6,707 nt of DNA from Nitrospirota bacterium (GTDB lineage Bacteria > Nitrospirota > Thermodesulfovibrionia > Thermodesulfovibrionales > JdFR-88): positions 1,531-8,237 of the forward strand of contig JAJYGJ010000028.1 in the NCBI GenBank assembly GCA_021790695.1, in the 5' to 3' direction. This document shows positions 1 through 5,922 of the stretch, piece after piece. Every line of letters begins with the position of its first letter. Position 1 is the first letter of the stretch. The notes below the pieces were generated by a model. It had not been told where the DNA came from, did no database searches, and worked only from the letters and a program-made list of their open reading frames with translations. The position numbers and the translations under genes are program-made.

Positions 1-447
1 GAGACGTACAAGTCCGGGCCGGAGAAGGATTTCTGGTCGCCTTTCCGCCCGAGCACCCCGCAGGAGAAGGCCATGCTGCAGGGCATCATAGAGGACCTCT
101 ACGGCAGGTTCGTGGACGTCGTTTACCGGAGCAGGAAAGGGGTGCTTTCGAGGGCGCAGGTCCTCACGCTTGCGGACGGCCGCATATTTACGGCGGACCA
201 GGCGTTCCGGGACAGGCTCATAGACCGGCAGGCATATCTGGATGAGGCGATAGCCGGAATGAAAAAACAGCTTGGGATAAAAACGGCCAGGGTCGTGACC
301 TACGCGCGGCCGGGCCAATTCAGGCAGACCGTATATTCGGAGGCCGTGGGCGGGGTGGCGCGGGCAGGCACGACAATAAACCTCATTTCCTTCCAGGGCC
401 TTGCCCCCCGGCCCGGCGTGGCCTTTATGTACCTGTGGAACCCATAG
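1..447 (+). CDS. sppA: Signal peptide peptidase SppA-like (S49 family), C-terminal part, 5' truncated by window edge
   Basis: The reading frame is open from base 1 and ends at TAG 445-447, so 148 C-terminal residues are visible and the start lies outside the window. The S49 signature is clear. YKS near residue 3 is followed by a PF segment and a helix resembling 'lldDlYgrFvdvVa..R' (residues 28-45). Then comes the ADGRIFTADQA block (58-68), matching the family 'aDGRvytG.qA...GLvD', followed by LDEAI (80-84). The ending P-GVAFMYLW is typical of the 36K-type SppA tail. SppA proteins are membrane-bound serine/lysine-dyad proteases that degrade signal peptides left after secretion. The catalytic Ser and Lys would lie upstream and cannot be checked. 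One oddity: the usual GLVD-x-LGG turn reads RLIDRQAY, so the Gly residues are replaced. The gene converges on the CBS gene with 64 bases between the stops. Confidence 0.87.
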   Translation, partial: ETYKSGPEKDFWSPFRPSTPQEKAMLQGIIEDLYGRFVDVVYRSRKGVLSRAQVLTLADGRIFTADQAFRDRLIDRQAYLDEAIAGMKKQLGIKTARVVTYARPGQFRQTVYSEAVGGVARAGTTINLISFQGLAPRPGVAFMYLWNP

Positions 448-511
448 GGTTTTACGGGGGGGCTGGCCGGTCTCCGGTTATAAAGGGGATTGGTCTGGCG
501 GGTTAGTCAAT

Positions 512-925
512 CTACGCCCTCGTGTACGTCTCTTCAAGCGCCATGAACTGGCTTATCACCTCGTTCATGGCGCTGGCTATGTCGGCGTGCGAAATGACAC
601 CGATCAGTTTGCCGTTTTCCAGCACCGGAAGCCGTCTCACGCTTGCCCTGTTCATTATCTTCAGGGCGGAGTCAAGGTCGGCGTCGATATCTATGGTCAC
701 GGGGTCCCTCATTATGTCGCAAACGCAGGTGGAAGACGGGTCTTTCCCGGCGGCGGCAACGGCAAGGGCGATGTCCCTGTCCGTCAATATCCCCTTGACC
801 TTCAGGCTGTCCTCAATGATCATGGAGCCTATATGCTTTTCCTTCATCATGCGGGCCGCTTCAAGAAGGGTGGCCGAAGAGGGAAGCGAAACCACATTTT
901 TTTTCATGTATTGTCTGACTGTCAT
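512..925 (-). CDS. Two-CBS-domain protein (137 aa)
   Basis: A small cytosolic protein made almost entirely of a tandem CBS (Bateman) pair. CBS1 spans about residues 8-58, with the GILTDRDIA end motif. CBS2 spans about 73-120, with RRLPVLENGKLIGVISHADI. The family binds adenine nucleotides (AMP, ATP, SAM) and senses energy state or gates partner proteins; no ligand can be assigned here. The frame continues upstream to an ATG at 958. The ATG at 925 (protein begins MTVRQYM) is preferred because a perfect AAGGAGG (bases 941-935 on the minus strand) lies 9 bases upstream, whereas the 958 start would place that Shine-Dalgarno inside the gene. The first CBS domain also starts only a few residues after this Met. 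No catalytic domain is attached, so it probably acts as a stand-alone regulator. It is monocistronic, converges on sppA and diverges from the diguanylate cyclase gene. Confidence 0.9.
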   Translation of the reverse strand: MTVRQYMKKNVVSLPSSATLLEAARMMKEKHIGSMIIEDSLKVKGILTDRDIALAVAAAGKDPSSTCVCDIMRDPVTIDIDADLDSALKIMNRASVRRLPVLENGKLIGVISHADIASAMNEVISQFMALEETYTRA

Positions 926-934
926 ACTCTCAAA

Positions 935-941
935 CCTCCTT
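935..941 (-). promoter_or_regulatory. Strong ribosome binding site that decides the CBS gene start
   Basis: The minus strand reads AAGGAGG here, complementary to the 16S 3' end, with a 9-base spacer to ATG 925. It rules in favour of 925 over the in-frame ATG 958. On the mRNA, a 6-bp hairpin (GGATTG / CAATCC, plus-strand positions 956-961 and 942-947, 8-base loop) directly abuts it and could affect access. Confidence 0.8.
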
Positions 942-974
942 GGATTGCTACTGTCCAATCCCCTTTATGCTTCA

Positions 975-1002
975 AGGCTATCAAAAAGCGTAATCCAGTC
1001 AA
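975..1002 (-). promoter_or_regulatory. Candidate sigma70-type promoter for the CBS gene (weak)
   Basis: On the minus strand, TTGACT (1002-997) is followed after 16 bases by TAGCCT (980-975), with a TGA directly before the -10, giving a TGn extension. The -35 matches consensus at 5 of 6 bases but the -10 at only 3 of 6. Transcription would start near 968 and leave a leader of about 43 bases that begins at the 14-bp repeat arm. Confidence 0.3.
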
Positions 1003-1033
1003 GAAGGGCGGGTTCCTTCCGGTTATCGGGTTT

Positions 1034-1042
1034 TGCTATAAT
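1034..1042 (+). promoter_or_regulatory. Extended -10 promoter for the diguanylate cyclase gene
   Basis: TGC followed by a perfect TATAAT (1037-1042) forms an extended -10 element in an otherwise GC-rich region. No good -35 is visible; the nearest is TTCCTT at 1013-1018, a poor match, which is tolerated by TGn-type promoters. The predicted start near 1049 leaves a leader of about 130 bases before ATG 1179. Confidence 0.5.
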
Positions 1043-1096
1043 AAGCCGGGGCTGGGGGAATTTCCGTCTTGCCCGGGGGATGAACATGTGGTGAAT

Positions 1097-1152
1097 CGGT
1101 CCTCCTGCGGGCCCGGGCGGACCCGCGCGGTTGGGCGGGCCGGTGAGGACCG
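1097..1152 (+). promoter_or_regulatory. Possible structured 5' leader upstream of the diguanylate cyclase gene
   Basis: CGGTCCTC (1097-1104) is the exact reverse complement of GAGGACCG (1145-1152). Inside this outer stem, GGCCCG (1110-1115) pairs with CGGGCC (1136-1141). The nested stems end 13 bases before the GGTGAGG ribosome binding site (1166-1172). No known riboswitch consensus is recognised; in particular the c-di-GMP GEMM core is not seen. The segment is very GC-rich, so some pairing is expected by chance. Confidence 0.35.
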
Positions 1153-1178
1153 GAAGCGAAGCGGCGGTGAGGCGAGTG

Positions 1179-2312
1179 ATGGGGGAAATAAGTCTTTTCG
1201 AAAGGTTCAAATCCTCAAGTCCCTGCCGCATCGTATTGCTCTCGATCGTTTTGTCCGAATCGCTTGCCGTACTGATCAATGCGGCTGCCGGCATTATAGG
1301 GAAGGGGCGCGTGGACGGCAGCCTGCTGCTGGTTGGCGCGATCGACGCGCTGGCCGTCTCGGCCGTCATGGCCGTCCTTGGCGTCCGCTTCATTCTGAAG
1401 GAGCGCGGGCTCGTGGAAGAAGCCCTGATGAGGCAGTCCCGCGACATCTTTGACAGCATCCGCGACCCCTTCAGCGTCTTTTCGGCCGATTTCCGGATAA
1501 CAAGGACAAACGGGGAATATGCCGCGCTGAAGAACCGGACCGTCGAGGAGCTTACAGGGGAGAGGCGATGCTATGAAATAGCGGGCCGCACCGGCGTGTG
1601 CGAAGACTGCGTGGTGCAAAAGACGATGCTCACCGCCAATCCCTGCGCGAAAGAAAAGCGCATGGGCCTTTCCGACGGCTCCGACATATGGGTCGAGATA
1701 TACACGTATCCGATGCCGGATTCGGACGGGCGGGTCTCGCATGTTATCGAGTACATCCGGGACATAACGGCGAGAAAGGCCGCCGAGGCGGAAAGGAGGA
1801 CCCTGATAGAGGAGCTGCAGCGGCTTTCGAGGTCCGATGATCTGACCGGGCTCCTCAATAAAAGGGCCCTGATGGAGCGGCTCGGGTACGAACAGGAAAG
1901 GGCCAGAAGATACAAAACACCTCTTTGTCTGATAATCTGCGACCTGGATAATTTCAAGCAGGTAAACGATACGCTGGGGCACGAGGCGGGCGACCGGGTG
2001 CTCCGGATTGTGGCCCGGACCCTCGCCGGCACCCTGAGGAAATCCGATATCATAGGGCGCCAGGGCGGCGATGAGTTCATGCTCGTCCTTCCGCAGACGC
2101 CGCTTGAAGGCGCGGTCGAATTCGCGGAGAGGCTCCGCCGGAATGTGGAGGACATAGACTATCCGGCGGATATCACGACACGGCCCACCCTGAGCCTGGG
2201 GATCGCGGCCTACCCGGACGCCCCTGGCGCCAACGACATACTGAGACGGGCCGACACCGCCTTGTACGACGCCAAGAAAGCGGGCAAAAACAGGGTCTCC
2301 GCAACACTGTAG
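1179..2312 (+). CDS. Membrane-anchored PAS-GGDEF diguanylate cyclase (377 aa)
   Basis: Predicted to make cyclic di-GMP from two GTP at the inner membrane. Two hydrophobic helices (about residues 15-40 and 45-73) are joined by a loop of only a few residues, so there is no periplasmic sensor. A PAS domain (about 84-200) and a charged signalling helix (about 200-218) lead to the GGDEF domain (219-377). The GGDEF domain is intact: DLTGL (221-225), DLDNFK (255-260) with metal-binding Asp, GGDEF (296-300) and SLGIA. An RxxD inhibitory I-site (R287, D290) stands five residues before GGDEF, so product inhibition is expected. The PAS domain carries four cysteines (131, 141, 144, 156), including a CxxC. 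ATG 1179 is chosen for GGTGAGG six bases upstream; a TTG at 1131 and GTGs at 1167 and 1176 are possible but weaker. The TAG stop uses the first base of the adjacent MITE-like element. Confidence 0.93.
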   Translation: MGEISLFERFKSSSPCRIVLLSIVLSESLAVLINAAAGIIGKGRVDGSLLLVGAIDALAVSAVMAVLGVRFILKERGLVEEALMRQSRDIFDSIRDPFSVFSADFRITRTNGEYAALKNRTVEELTGERRCYEIAGRTGVCEDCVVQKTMLTANPCAKEKRMGLSDGSDIWVEIYTYPMPDSDGRVSHVIEYIRDITARKAAEAERRTLIEELQRLSRSDDLTGLLNKRALMERLGYEQERARRYKTPLCLIICDLDNFKQVNDTLGHEAGDRVLRIVARTLAGTLRKSDIIGRQGGDEFMLVLPQTPLEGAVEFAERLRRNVEDIDYPADITTRPTLSLGIAAYPDAPGANDILRRADTALYDAKKAGKNRVSATL

Positions 2313-2477
2313 AACCTATCTCAAAATTGGTTCTGAAGCGAAAGAGAGAGGAAATCGAAAGAAAGGGGAAAGCGCCCGGAGGCGCAGCAGAGCTGCGTTG
2401 AGGACGATTTTCCCTTGATGACGCAGTATGCCGCGATTTCAGCCTCTTGCAGCCGGAAGCTATTTTGAGATAGGTTC
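2312..2477. mobile_element. MITE-like element, 166 bp, with perfect 16-bp terminal inverted repeats
   Basis: The left end GAACCTATCTCAAAAT (2312-2327) and right end ATTTTGAGATAGGTTC (2462-2477) are exact reverse complements. The 134-base interior holds no transposase and no credible gene. Its composition (purine-rich GAAAGAGAGAGG tract, then hairpins) differs from the flanking genes. Inside are a hairpin CGCAGC-AGA-GCTGCG (2383-2397) nested within GGGAAA / TTTCCC (2366-2371 / 2409-2414). This size and layout fit a miniature inverted-repeat element mobilised in trans. The ends are reminiscent of IS5-type termini, but the family cannot be assigned. No target-site duplication is evident: the flanks are ...CTGTA and AATTT.... 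Removing the element would join TA to A and regenerate a TAA stop for the cyclase gene, consistent with insertion at the native stop. Confidence 0.75.
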
Positions 2478-2492
2478 AATTTCTGATAGACT
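2465..2492 (+). promoter_or_regulatory. Candidate hybrid promoter: -35 in the MITE end, -10 in flanking DNA
   Basis: TTGAGA (2465-2470) lies within the right terminal repeat. After 16 bases comes TAGACT (2487-2492) preceded by TGA, giving an extended -10. The -35 matches consensus at 5 of 6 bases and the -10 at 4 of 6. It points at the radical SAM / polyketide synthase pair, with a predicted leader of about 70 bases. Confidence 0.4.
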
Positions 2493-2571
2493 CTTTTTGT
2501 GGTGTTCTTCCTTCTTTTAACCATCTCTGAAGGCCGCCTTCCAACGGCATAGCACCCGGGAAATACAGGCC

Positions 2572-4092
2572 ATGAAGGTGCTCATGATATCGACCAACCG
2601 GAACAGGCTGCCGGTTCCGGTCATGCCGGCGGGGGCGTGTCTTGTGTCCGAGGCGGTCCGGAGGGCGGGTCACGAGGTGAAATTCCTGGACCTCATGTTC
2701 GAGCCCGACCCGGCCCGCGCCATCGCGGCGGCCGTGCGTGCATTCGCTCCGGACATAGCCGGGGTCTCCATAAGGAACATAGACAACAACGACATGCAAA
2801 ACCCTCGCTTTTACGCGGCGGATGACGTCCGATGCCTTCCGGCCCTTTATGGGGCGGCCAATGGGTCTTTTAAAAAAAACCGCTCCCTGCCCCCACCCCT
2901 GCCGGTTGTGCTGGGCGGGCCGGCCGTCCCCGTCATGCCCGCTGCCCTTTTGCGATTAAGCGGGGCCGACTGCGCCGTCATCTCCGATGGAGAGACGGTC
3001 CTGCCCCTCCTGCTTGAAAGGTTCGGGGAAGGGCGAAGCCTCCGCGAGGCGGCGAGACTCACCCCGGGCACGGCGTGGCTGGAGGACGGAGCGCTGAGGA
3101 AAACGGCCCCGCCAGGGGAACCGGGCCCCGCCGGACCGGTCCCGGAGGGACTGGTCCCCGTCTGTCCGGACTACGGGAACTGGATAGACGTAAAAAAATA
3201 CGCGGGGCTTTTTTCCACCGCGCCTCTTCAGAGCAAGACCGGCTGCGAGTTTAATTGCATATATTGCACGTACAGGAAGATTGAAGGCGGCCGGTACAGG
3301 CTATGTCCGCCGGAACTGGCGGCGGAGGCCGTCCGCAGGCTTTGCGCCTCCGGCATAAGGGACATCGAATTCGTGGATAACGTCTTTAACTCGCCTTATG
3401 AGCATGCCATCGCCGTCTGCGAAGAGATTTCGAGGCTCCCCCGGGCGCGGCCCGGCGGAAGACCGAGGCTGCAGACCATCGAATTAAACCCGCTTTTCAT
3501 CGACGACACCCTCGTGGACGAAATGGAGCGCGCCGGTTTCGTCGGGGCGGGCGTTACCGCGGAAAGCGCCTCCGGCCTGGTGCTGGCCGGGCTCGGGAAA
3601 GGCTATGGCGAGGGGCATGTCCATAAGGCGGCGGAAGTGATGCGTCGTCACGACATGCCATGTTTCTGGATATTCCTGCTCGGGGGGCCGGGCGAGACGA
3701 AAGCGACAGTCAAGAAAACCCTTGATTTCGCCAGCAGGTGCATACGTCCCTCCGATCCTGTATTCTTCAATATAGGCATAAGGATATATCCGGGGACGGG
3801 TCTTGAACGGATCGCAAGAAAGGAGGGGCTCCTGTCGCTGGGCCCCGGCGAGATGCTGGAGCCCGTTTTCTACATCTCCCCGGAATTGAGCCCGGGCTGG
3901 ATAATAAGCAGGATAAACAGTTGCATGGGCCGCCAGATGAATTTTATAAACTCCGGCTCTCTGGGGCTGAAACTCCTGCCGCGCGTCGCGCGGCTTTTTC
4001 ACCGGCTGGGGATGAAACCCCCGCTCTGGCGGCATACGGTCCTCATAAGGGGTGTGCTCCGGGGGCTCGGCCTCTATAACGGATGGTCGTGA
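2572..4092 (+). CDS. B12-binding-like radical SAM protein (506 aa)
   Basis: Radical SAM enzyme with the class-B layout. A Rossmann-like B12-binding-type domain (about residues 1-150) is followed by a linker and a radical SAM barrel (about 215-420). The cluster motif CEFNCIYC (C225, C229, C232) would hold the 4Fe-4S cluster that cleaves SAM. FLLGGPGET (368-376) and the preceding TAESASG are further family motifs. In the N-terminal domain, MPAGACLVSEAVRRAGHEV, LGGPAVPVMP and SDGE match the fold, but no DxHxxG lower-ligand motif is visible; any cobalamin would bind without that His, or not at all. The segment SIRNIDNND (66-74) is distinctive and, from memory, resembles lipid-biosynthesis radical SAM proteins of the type near ladderane-like clusters (low certainty). 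The start at 2572 has only a weak ribosome site; ATG 2584, behind AAGG, is an alternative. The stop overlaps the next gene, implying coexpression. Substrate unknown; methylation or C-C bond formation are possible. Confidence 0.85.
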   Translation: MKVLMISTNRNRLPVPVMPAGACLVSEAVRRAGHEVKFLDLMFEPDPARAIAAAVRAFAPDIAGVSIRNIDNNDMQNPRFYAADDVRCLPALYGAANGSFKKNRSLPPPLPVVLGGPAVPVMPAALLRLSGADCAVISDGETVLPLLLERFGEGRSLREAARLTPGTAWLEDGALRKTAPPGEPGPAGPVPEGLVPVCPDYGNWIDVKKYAGLFSTAPLQSKTGCEFNCIYCTYRKIEGGRYRLCPPELAAEAVRRLCASGIRDIEFVDNVFNSPYEHAIAVCEEISRLPRARPGGRPRLQTIELNPLFIDDTLVDEMERAGFVGAGVTAESASGLVLAGLGKGYGEGHVHKAAEVMRRHDMPCFWIFLLGGPGETKATVKKTLDFASRCIRPSDPVFFNIGIRIYPGTGLERIARKEGLLSLGPGEMLEPVFYISPELSPGWIISRINSCMGRQMNFINSGSLGLKLLPRVARLFHRLGMKPPLWRHTVLIRGVLRGLGLYNGWS

Positions 4093-5156
4093 TGGAAGGC
4101 GCGCGGGAAAAGATTTATGTGGGGAGCTTTGAGGTCTCCGTCCCGCCGTTTCAGGCAAGCCAGAGGGAGGCCTGGGAGTTCCTGGAGGGAAATTACCGCG
4201 AGCGGCTGGGCAGAAGGTCCCTGAGACTCATGAAGAAAATCTTCGAGCACCCGTCGGTCGCGCGCAGGCATTTCGCCCTGGAAGACCCAGCCAGCCTCAT
4301 GGACGACGACCCCGACGCCCGCATGGCGCGATTTACCAGGGAGGCGGCCGGGCTGGCGGCGGAGGCGCTTCACGGGGCGCTTGCCCGGGCGGGTATCCCC
4401 GCCTCCCGGCTTACCCACCTGGTGGTGAACACATGCACCGGCTACATATGCCCGGGCATCTCGACTTACCTGATAGAGAAAATGGGCCTTTCCCGGCGCA
4501 TCCGGGCCTTTGACCTGGTCGGCTCGGGCTGCGGCGGCGCCATCCCCAACCTGGAAGTCGCCCGCGGCCTCCTTTCCCGGCGGAATGGCGTCGTGGCAAG
4601 CGTTTCGGTCGAGATATGCAGTTGCACCTTCCAGATGGGAGAGGACCTGAGCCTCATGCTTTCAAACGCGCTTTTTGCCGACGGGGCGGCCGCGGCGATC
4701 CTCTGGGACCGCCCGCAGGGATTCGAGCTGGGGGCGGGGGCGGCCTTTTACGCGCCCGAGCACAGGGAATCCATAAGGTACGTCCACAAGGGAGGCCAGC
4801 TCCATAACCAGCTCTCACCGGACCTGCCGGAGCTTGTGAAGGAGGCGGCCCGGGAGGCCGTCGGCGAGGCCCTGCGCCTGGCCGGGTTGGAAAAGGGCGA
4901 TGTGAGGCACTGGGCCCTGCACACCGGCGGGGAAAAGATCATCAACGCGGTAAGGGACGCACTCGGGCTTTCAGAGGGGCAGGTACTCGCGGCAAGGCGG
5001 GTGCTGGCGGATTTTGGAAACATGTCCTCGCCGACCGTGTGGTTCGTTTTGAAGCGGATAACGGAGTCGGAAGCAGTGGAAAGCGGCGACTGGTGCATGA
5101 TGGTGGCCTTCGGAGCGGGGCTTTCGGCCCATGCGCTCCTGCTCAGGAAGACCTGA
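4092..5156 (+). CDS. Type III polyketide synthase (chalcone/stilbene synthase-like)
   Basis: Predicted to extend an acyl-CoA starter with malonyl-CoA by repeated decarboxylative condensation, then cyclise to a resorcinol, pyrone or phloroglucinol type product. Numbered from ATG 4083, the triad is complete: Cys150 in LVGSGCGGAI, His280 in WALHTGG and Asn313 in FGNMSSPTV. TCTGYICPG (117-125), ADGAAAAI (199-206) and AFGAGLSAHALLLR (342-355) are also typical of the family, and the length is normal (354-357 aa). The start is either ATG 4092, which overlaps the upstream stop as TGATG with GGATGG five bases before it, or ATG 4083 three codons earlier with no ribosome site; 4092 is chosen. This overlap suggests translational coupling to the radical SAM gene, which may modify the product or a precursor. 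The similarity to KAS III enzymes is superfold-level; the GNMSS block favours type III PKS. Chain length and starter cannot be read from sequence. Confidence 0.9.
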   Translation: MEGAREKIYVGSFEVSVPPFQASQREAWEFLEGNYRERLGRRSLRLMKKIFEHPSVARRHFALEDPASLMDDDPDARMARFTREAAGLAAEALHGALARAGIPASRLTHLVVNTCTGYICPGISTYLIEKMGLSRRIRAFDLVGSGCGGAIPNLEVARGLLSRRNGVVASVSVEICSCTFQMGEDLSLMLSNALFADGAAAAILWDRPQGFELGAGAAFYAPEHRESIRYVHKGGQLHNQLSPDLPELVKEAAREAVGEALRLAGLEKGDVRHWALHTGGEKIINAVRDALGLSEGQVLAARRVLADFGNMSSPTVWFVLKRITESEAVESGDWCMMVAFGAGLSAHALLLRKT

Positions 5157-5922
5157 GGGAGACGAATTTTTCCAGATGGGCAATGACCCTGCCGGCCGCC
5201 TGCCCCCTCGGGAGCGTGGCCGCCAGCCGTTCAAGCAGGCGCCTTTTGCGAAGCAGGCGGAAGGTGGTGCCGAAATTGAGGCCAAAAACCCATGAAAGGA
5301 GCAGCAGCTTGTAGTCGTTCAGGCTTTTCACCTCCGCAAGCCGGACCACGCGGTTTTCGAGGATGCCGCGGAGCGACGCGGGGGATATCCCCTTTCCTTC
5401 CGGAAGGCCCTGTCCGGCGGCGGTCGGCCTGTCTTTTTTTTCCTGCCCGAAATACTCGATAAACACATTCCAGATATCAAGCTTGTCGGCGTCGCGCACG
5501 AGTTTCAGAAACAAGAGCGACCTTTTATCCAGCCTCGGGAGGGCAAGCGCGTTATGGTATTTTACGGCCCGGATTATGAGCGACCGCTCCCCGCGGGAGA
5601 TACCCTCCAGGAGTTTTGCCTTCCCGATCGCCTCCACGCCCAGGAGTCCATGGTTTGCGGAGGCGGCGTCATTAAACGTCCTCCACCTCGCATATTGAGG
5701 GAACCTGCCCGCGTCGTGCAGAAGGGCGGCCGCGCGCGCGAGCCGGGCGTCGGCCCCGCTTATGCCTTCCCCCCGGGTTATGAAGCCCATGTTGCGGCAG
5801 ACCCTCAGGGTGTGTGCCCGTTTGAGGGCGATATTCTGCCGCTCCGCGGGTGTCTCCATCCGGTAGTCGCGCACGTATCGCAGAAACCGCCTTTTCAGGC
5901 GGGCGAAATCCTCTTCGGTCAT
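5143..5922 (-). CDS. HD-domain protein, predicted metal-dependent phosphohydrolase (259 aa)
   Basis: The HD superfamily metal and catalytic residues are visible in order: His37 (KRAHTLRV), His69-Asp70 (LLHDAGRFPQY), His91 (ANHGLLG), His123 (VKYHNAL) and Asp144/Asp146 (RDADKLDIW). The family hydrolyses phosphate esters, often nucleotides; the substrate here is not determinable. The HD fold covers about residues 30-160. The C-terminal 100 residues are helical, basic and without a recognised domain. No transmembrane segment or GYP motif is present, so it is not an HD-GYP c-di-GMP phosphodiesterase. The start at 5922 lacks a clear ribosome site; ATG 5859 (METPAERQ, residue 22) is a possible alternative that still keeps all HD residues. 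It overlaps the polyketide synthase tail-to-tail by 14 bases and lies 80 bases downstream of the DUF488 gene on the same strand, possibly cotranscribed with it. Confidence 0.87.
   Translation of the reverse strand: MTEEDFARLKRRFLRYVRDYRMETPAERQNIALKRAHTLRVCRNMGFITRGEGISGADARLARAAALLHDAGRFPQYARWRTFNDAASANHGLLGVEAIGKAKLLEGISRGERSLIIRAVKYHNALALPRLDKRSLLFLKLVRDADKLDIWNVFIEYFGQEKKDRPTAAGQGLPEGKGISPASLRGILENRVVRLAEVKSLNDYKLLLLSWVFGLNFGTTFRLLRKRRLLERLAATLPRGQAAGRVIAHLEKFVSLRSS

Larger units (their letters stand above)
480..968. repeat. Perfect 14-bp inverted repeat flanking the CBS gene (arms 480-493 and 955-968)
   Basis: The left arm reads ATAAAGGGGATTGG (480-493). The right arm, CCAATCCCCTTTAT (955-968), is its exact reverse complement. 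The arms lie 18 bases beyond the stop and 29 bases before the start of the CBS gene, so they frame it almost symmetrically. They do not extend further in either direction, and no target-site duplication is visible outside them. They could be the two ends of a mobile or invertible cassette, complementary 5' and 3' ends of the CBS mRNA, or chance. By rough count, a 14-bp inverted match somewhere in a window of this size is expected less than once but is not impossible. Confidence 0.6.

Noticed and set aside
468..478. CCGG-TCT-CCGG mini-hairpin between sppA and the CBS gene as a terminator
   Set aside because: The stem is only 4 strong pairs with wobble extension, and no U-tract follows on either strand.
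1049..1178. c-di-GMP (GEMM) riboswitch before the cyclase gene
   Set aside because: The conserved GEMM core sequences are not found in the leader.
401..1453. Long plus-strand open frame of 350 codons
   Set aside because: It runs antisense through the CBS gene and out of frame into the cyclase gene and the end of sppA. Its translation is rich in Gly, Arg and His with no family signature, a shadow of GC-rich coding DNA.
1215..1982. Minus-strand open frame of 255 codons antisense to the cyclase gene
   Set aside because: The plus-strand frame has clear PAS and GGDEF motifs; the antisense translation has no recognisable domain.
2321..2524. Open frame of 67 codons on the minus strand running through the MITE-like element
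   Set aside because: It spans the element and its right flank, shows no domain, has no ribosome site and has a composition typical of chance translation. Similar frames would appear wherever such an element is copied.
2529..2541. GAAGG-CCG-CCTTC hairpin upstream of the radical SAM gene
   Set aside because: A 5-bp stem with a tight loop and no T-run is too weak to call a terminator or regulator.
3484..4158. Minus-strand open frame of 224 codons antisense to the radical SAM gene
   Set aside because: The opposite frame carries radical SAM motifs; this one is Pro/Arg/His-rich with no domain or ribosome site.
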